Shown here: positions 20,988-21,211 of the stretch, piece by piece
Layout of the letters: each line of letters opens with the position of its first letter
Position numbering within the stretch: position 1 is the first letter of the stretch
Source of the DNA: a virus
Length of the DNA stretch: 21,211 nt
IMG/VR virus record: IMGVR_UViG_3300003937_000128
Location: 1 to 21,211 of that record
Reading direction: 5' to 3' (one strand)
Program-made: the position numbers and the translations under genes
The notes under the pieces: generated by a model
The model's input: the letters and a program-made list of their open reading frames with translations, nothing else
The model's database searches: none
Told to the model about the DNA's origin: nothing

Positions 20988-21211
20988 CGTGAAAATCTTC
21001 CTCGTCTACAGAATAAATCAAATCATCAGGTAAAATCTCAGAGTTTAATATCTCTATTACATCAAAGCAAGGGTGGCATTGCTCCATTATCAAATAATTA
21101 GATCCTTTATATACATCTTCAATTTCATATTCTGGATTTGTATTTGCTATAGCAATCAAATCTCGATCATATAAATGTCCATCTGGTAATTCATCAAAAG
21201 TAAATGGTATG
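20983..21211 (-). CDS. Hypothetical protein, 5' end outside window
   Basis: The last 76 codons of a gene enter at the right edge and end at TAA (20985-20983). The visible part includes FTFDELPDGHLYDRDLIAIA and a C-terminal acidic tail (LIYSVDEEDFHG). Near the middle is MEQCHPCFDVIEIL, with a C-x2-C pair that could bind a metal. The high Asp/Glu content is notable. Family not recognised from this fragment. Confidence 0.7.
   Translation of the reverse strand, partial: IPFTFDELPDGHLYDRDLIAIANTNPEYEIEDVYKGSNYLIMEQCHPCFDVIEILNSEILPDDLIYSVDEEDFHG

Noticed and set aside
1-21211. CRISPR array, tRNA genes, insertion sequences or integrase
   Set aside because: No regularly spaced repeats, no tRNA-like cloverleaf or CCA end noticed in the few gaps, and no transposase or integrase motifs in any frame. 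Gaps between genes are all under about 100 bases.

Overview
The window looks like part of a T4-like cyanophage genome (a myovirus of marine Synechococcus or Prochlorococcus). The DNA is AT-rich and every supported gene lies on the minus strand, so transcription runs from high to low coordinates. The assignment rests on very long virion proteins with the repeat style of cyanomyovirus tail fibres, an S74 chaperone domain, a run of 2OG-Fe(II) oxygenases, a CP12-like redox peptide, T4-type late promoter boxes and many tiny overlapping genes. Family assignments come from reading motifs by eye; no database was searched.

In transcription order: (1) 21211-10848 is a late region. It holds the end of an unknown gene, a 1929-residue tail-fibre-like protein ending in a self-cleaving S74 domain, a 662-residue repeat-rich structural protein, a 345-residue glycine-rich putative adhesin in the place where T4-group phages put gp38, and two 2OG-Fe(II) oxygenases. 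Two T4-like late boxes (NATAAATA) lie here. (2) 10846-8708 is an operon behind a near-consensus sigma70 promoter: two more 2OG-Fe(II) oxygenases, then an N6-adenine DNA methyltransferase split into two genes, with the catalytic NPPY half upstream of the AdoMet-binding half. (3) 8696-7247 is a single-gene unit with its own TTGACA/TATATT promoter and strong terminator. It encodes a 438-residue ParB-like protein with a C-terminal winged helix of the type found on DpnI-like restriction enzymes. (4) 7267-5529 is a two-gene unit with an extended -10 promoter: a DEAH-box SF2 helicase translationally coupled to a PD-(D/E)XK-like nuclease. (5) 5546-1 is a chain of about 25 small genes, mostly joined by ATGA or TAATG overlaps, with a second sigma70 promoter at 3237-3209 and a late-type box at 4741-4734. 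Recognisable members are a glutaredoxin-like protein, a fifth 2OG-Fe(II) oxygenase, three small membrane proteins and a CP12-like peptide.

The most interesting part is 9683-5529. Methyltransferase halves, a ParB/winged-helix protein, a helicase and a nuclease sit together between ordinary cyanophage late and small-gene blocks, each under its own host-type promoter. This gene set resembles a restriction-modification or interference module carried by a phage. Whether the parts act together is inference. The arrangement of the split methyltransferase and its coupling to 2OG-Fe(II) oxygenases are the points most worth testing.
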